Below are positions 60,415 through 64,000 of a stretch of 64,000 bases of DNA, in pieces (the stretch's first letter is position 1; each line of letters opens with the position of its first letter). The notes under the pieces are model-generated. The model saw nothing but the letters and a program-made list of their open reading frames with translations, ran no database searches and was not told where the DNA came from. The position numbers and the translations under genes were made by a program. The DNA is from Erigeron canadensis (taxonomy: Eukaryota > Streptophyta > Magnoliopsida > Asterales > Asteraceae). The stretch spans positions 41,894,645 through 41,958,644 of the forward strand of contig NC_057763.1 in the NCBI RefSeq assembly GCF_010389155.1, given 5' to 3'.

Positions 60415-61371
60415 GGGTCTAATATATGCCATAAGGGCACATGTAACATGTATTAAATAGGTAGTATATTATTATTGGAATTAGCACTTTCCATTAACTC
60501 AATTAGTCTTTTCACTTTTACCACAATTACCCTTAAATTATTCCTTCCTAATCTTTCTCTTTATCCATAAAACAATTATATACTGTATTTTTCAAAGGCC
60601 ATTTAAATTCTCTATTTATGACAACTACATTTAAGCCATACGAATGTGTCGTTCAACTTATTTTTCCAATTTCTATTCCTAGTTTACAATAAAAAGCAGA
60701 AGGTGGAGTTTTTCTTTTTGATAACGAAACAGTGAAGCTTACTACTGTAAGAAAGTGTAACATTAAAAAGCAAAAGAAACAATTAATACTTTCACTCTAA
60801 TCTGTTGATATATATATGTTACAATTCAAAAATTATAATGAAAGATGGGGTTGCTATATACTGGTTTGTGTGTATCTATACTTCCTTTTTTGGCAACTTG
60901 ATGAGCATAATTAGCATCATTTTGGACATTTGCTGAAGTTGTGACTAGAGATTTACACAATCCGTAACGTTTTACTTGCCTCGCTAATTTTATTCCGACT
61001 TTCAATCGCTTTTTCTCAGATCGTCCCTTTGTTTTGTCATAACCGGACATTGAATTCGCTATGTAAAGATAGCAGCAAGTGTTTGTTTTATATTGAATCC
61101 TAATGTTAATGGCGGCACATTATTATTAAGTGTATTAAAAATGTGAAAATAAAATGGGCAAACTAACAGATTTAAAAAATTGTGGCATAATTAATAGATT
61201 AAAAGATGTGGCAGCAAAATATGTTGGCAAATAGGAGGGAATAACTAAAGGGTAATTGTGGTAAAAGTGAAAAGATTAATTGAGTTAATGTAAAGTGTTA
61301 GTTCCAATAAGAATATACTATATATTTAATACATGTTACATGTGCCCTTAAGGCATATATTAGAAAAACCC
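60415..61371. mobile_element. Non-autonomous MULE, 957 bp, 9-bp target duplication
   Basis: Inverted repeats of about 140 bp share TAAGGGCACATGTAACATG and TTTTCACTTTTACCACAATT. The flanks are identical 9-bp words ATATAAAAA (60406-60414, 61372-61380), the Mutator hallmark. The interior holds a 74-codon minus-strand frame at 60826-61050, listed separately, and no transposase. The perfect duplication suggests a fairly recent insertion. Confidence 0.88.
60826..61050 (-). CDS. 74-codon open frame carried by the MULE
   Basis: The frame reads MSGYDKTKGRSEKKRLKVGI and continues with other basic residues. It lies in the unique middle of the 957-bp MULE, between its inverted repeats. MULEs sometimes carry host gene fragments, and this frame may be one; no donor gene is recognised in the window. 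There is no partner exon and no known domain. Expression is unproven. Confidence 0.25.
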   Translation of the reverse strand: MSGYDKTKGRSEKKRLKVGIKLARQVKRYGLCKSLVTTSANVQNDANYAHQVAKKGSIDTHKPVYSNPIFHYNF

Positions 61372-61788
61372 ATATAAAAAAGTCAAACAATAATATTTAA
61401 AATGAAACGGAAAAAATATACCCCGTCCATGGATTATATTGACGACGCTCTTTTGTGGCATCATATTAGATCTCTCGATAGACTCAATAATAATTAATCG
61501 ACTACAGTATATATCAGTTGATTATGTTCCAATTTATTTAATAGTTTTAGTCAATGTTTTTAAAACCGGACCGGACAATGAACCGGTTTCTTAATATCTT
61601 ACTGGTCTGACCGGTCGAATCGGTTGGACCGCAGTTAGACCGGATATATATATATATATATCCTCTAAAATAAATAGCCTATCGATACTTTTAAAAATCT
61701 TAAAATATGACAATTGTAATCCATTTGGGTTTTTTCCTTTGTAACTATCAAATGTCATGATCTAATATCAAATGTTACTATCTTATAG
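61372..61788. other. Short spacer with a truncated hAT-like end
   Basis: Apart from AT-rich sequence, 61552-61650 starts CAATGTTTTTAAAACCGG like the hAT element at 37960 and carries ACCGGTC words, then runs into a (TA)n tract. No matching right end was found. Confidence 0.45.
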
Positions 61789-64000
61789 TGTAACATCCCA
61801 AACTTTTTAATCAACAGTTGATTTGAGTCGTTAAGTCAACACAACGTGTCCGTTAAGTCTCTAGGAGATTTAATGCTTATATGTAATTAATGTGTCATAT
61901 ATAGAAGGCTTCAATGCCTTAATGACGTATATGTTAATGTGTTTAAGGTGTCAAAGATGATTAAGATGTGTTAAAGGTGTCGGTAATTATTCCCGCTAAG
62001 TCGTTTAAGCCTTAAATGTGATGTTTAATAGTGGAAGGACCTAAGTGTGAGATTAGGAAAGATGCTCCAGCTGATTAAGGGTTCATTAAGCCCTAATCAC
62101 ATTCTCATCTCAGTTCCTAGCCTCTCTTTTGCAAGCCCTAGCCGCCCCTCCAATTCCTTGATCAATCCTCACGCGTTTTGCTCGTTTCTTGATGATTTGA
62201 AGAGGTTTTGATCCATAGTTTGCATCCTTCTTGTAATCTATAGGTATTTGGGGTATTATTACATTGATTTCGTGTCCTTTCAATCCCTTGATTTGTTCCA
62301 TATCTGATCTAGGTCTTTAGAGGGTTGATTGGAGTCATAAACGTGTGTTTTGATCGATTCGGTAACCTAAAACGTTTGTTATTGTGATGCAAATCAATTA
62401 GGAGTTAATCAATGATTTCATTGCATCATTATGGCCTTAAAATGATGAATTTTGAGGTACAAAAGTCATTCATAAGGTTTGGGGTCGTTTGGGGTGTGTT
62501 TGGTTAAGTTTTGGAGGTTAAACAATGAGTTTTGTGCAGAACCGGGACTAGCTGCGGCGCAGCTACTAAGCTGCGGCGCAACTAGAAAACAGTGACCTTT
62601 AGTTGCGACGCAACTTGGTAGTTGTGACGCAATAGCGACAGAATTTTCAAATGGCCATAACTTTTGAACCGTAACTCCGTTTTTGACAAATAAGATATCA
62701 ACGGAATCGTGAGAGAGTCTACTTTCTAATGGAAATGTTTTTGAAAGATGATTGTGATGTCAAGTTTCCAGAAAGGTTAATTTAGTGAGTGTATCCCGAG
62801 TTTCGTCGAGTTATGTAAGCTTTAAAGTATTAATCGAATGTCCGATGCATCAAGCATTGTCATGAGTCATGTTTATAGGTATTTAGACGTGAGTCATGAC
62901 CATAAGTGAGTGGGTATTTATTAGCTCATTATGTCGTTTAATGATTATAAGTAGTCGGGAATACTTGCAAAGCTCGGTAACTTACGTTATCATTTGTTGT
63001 GTGCTTCTACGAGGTAAGATACACTACTTTGACACGCTGAGGGTTCAAAATAAACATAGTTTTCATATAATAACATCCCAAATGGTATCTTGTTTGCTTA
63101 TGGGTATTCGGGATTATACGGGAGGTGATATGAGCTATGTAGATGTATACAAAAGCCTGAAATGCTACCCCAATGATACATATTGCTATGAGATGTTATG
63201 TATGCTTAATAGATGATATGATATGAAATGATGTACGATCTAAGATGATAAATGTTATGCAATGTTGTAATGATATATGATACACAATAATATATGATGA
63301 TGTACGTGATGTAACAATGTATGCTATGTGATGATATGAAATGAAATGCTATGAAATGTGATGTATGATGATGATATGTGAAATGTGCATGATTACATGG
63401 CTTGTTCATCTAATTCACTAGACATATTAAGTTGCCATGACACGTGCACGTTTAAGGGCCCAAACGTAAAAGATGTATATGTGATGATTGTTTAGGTTGT
63501 GTAAACACCTAAACTATATGTGATGTGAAATCGAGCTCGTAAATTTGATGTGAAAGTGTTAAGCTTAACCCGTACTTGACCTAGCCCGGTTAAGTGCGTT
63601 GATGTGGTTGCTTGGGTGGCTCCTTACAACATGGTACAACGTGAAGAGTAATACGGGAGGTCTTACCAGCCCCATTGTCATTGAACATACGGATTACTCC
63701 TGGATTGGCTTGCCATTCCTTAACGACATTGATGCACTACTGAATGGTGGTTCATCTAGTCGGGTGCGACTTATGTCACACTTAACGAGATGCATATGTT
63801 ATATGAGACGCGTGACTTTTGTCACAATTATAAAGATGCTCAAATGTGATATGTGATGATGCAAAAGATGACTAGGCACATTTAGGATGACCCATCCTAA
63901 TATAAATGATGTTGATGATATGATATGTAAATGTGATGATATGTTTGAGGATTTGTGTCTTAAACGGACAAACGTTTCATAACTTATGTGTTATCTTACT
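61789..64000 (+). mobile_element. Probable gypsy-type LTR, right part outside the window
   Basis: The left edge TGTAACATCCCAAAC is typical of Ty3/gypsy LTRs in plants. The body contains four GC-rich words like GCTGCGGCGCAGCT near 62551-62630. A segment then reads CCATAACTTTTGAACCG, and repeats of ATGATATG follow from 63200 to 63400 and near 63840-63960. There is no gag or pol frame, as expected within an LTR. The element is more than 2.2 kb and leaves the window, so its class and right end cannot be confirmed. The open frames here are short. Confidence 0.55.

Noticed and set aside
62896..63216. 106-codon plus-strand frame near the right edge
   Set aside because: It lies inside the probable LTR and has no gag or pol features.

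Overview
This is nuclear DNA of a flowering plant, almost certainly a eudicot. It is AT-rich and gene-sparse. Its genes have many short GT-AG introns, it carries a plant-type tRNA-Cys, and its proteins are plant families (BZR1-type beta-amylase, plastid beta-amylase, peroxisomal acyl-CoA thioesterase with a CNB-like domain, nsLTP-like protein). Non-autonomous transposons (MULE, hAT, CACTA, Harbinger and Helitron types) fill introns and spacers. Exon models were built by hand from splice signals, reading-frame continuity and family conservation; no RNA evidence was available.

Layout. 1-141: last exon of an unrecognised plus-strand gene. 2309-4853 (-): eight-exon gene for a 220-residue RRM-like protein. 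4854-11725: repeat-rich spacer with two foldback MITEs, a truncated RNase-H-like fragment, an (ATT)n tract, a 1.05-kb MULE-like element with seven palindromes, and an orphan copy of a thioesterase exon. 11726-12551 (-): possible five-exon gene for a 111-residue unknown protein. 14882-21363 (+) and 27237-34023 (+): two tandem 16- and 17-exon paralogues of ACH2-type acyl-CoA thioesterase, both ending in the peroxisomal signal SKL. 34816-34887 (-): tRNA-Cys(GCA). 35112-36165 (+): two-exon coiled-coil protein of unknown function. 38942-42828 (+): five-exon class-3 lipase.

43574-49041 (-) is a BAM7-type beta-amylase with an N-terminal BZR1 DNA-binding domain. 51444-51731 (-) is an nsLTP-like secreted protein. 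53826-58160 (-) is a plastid BAM2-type beta-amylase. 58161-64000 is transposon-rich: a Harbinger-like element, a 957-bp MULE with a perfect 9-bp target duplication, and a probable gypsy LTR running off the right edge.

How the genes relate. The two thioesterases are a tandem pair likely to hydrolyse fatty acyl-CoAs in peroxisomes, and a decayed exon 4.6 kb upstream shows further local copying. The two beta-amylases have the same catalytic-domain exon structure and lie head to tail. One keeps the catalytic residues and has a transit-peptide-like N-terminus. The other has lost at least two active-site residues and carries a DNA-binding domain, so it probably acts as a sugar-sensing or transcriptional protein. 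A CACGTGTG motif, the type such proteins are reported to bind, lies upstream of the BAM7-type gene itself.

No clearly new biological system was found. The most unusual signals are the palindrome-bearing MULE-like element, the pseudo-enzyme changes in the BAM7-type gene, and the scattered thioesterase exon.
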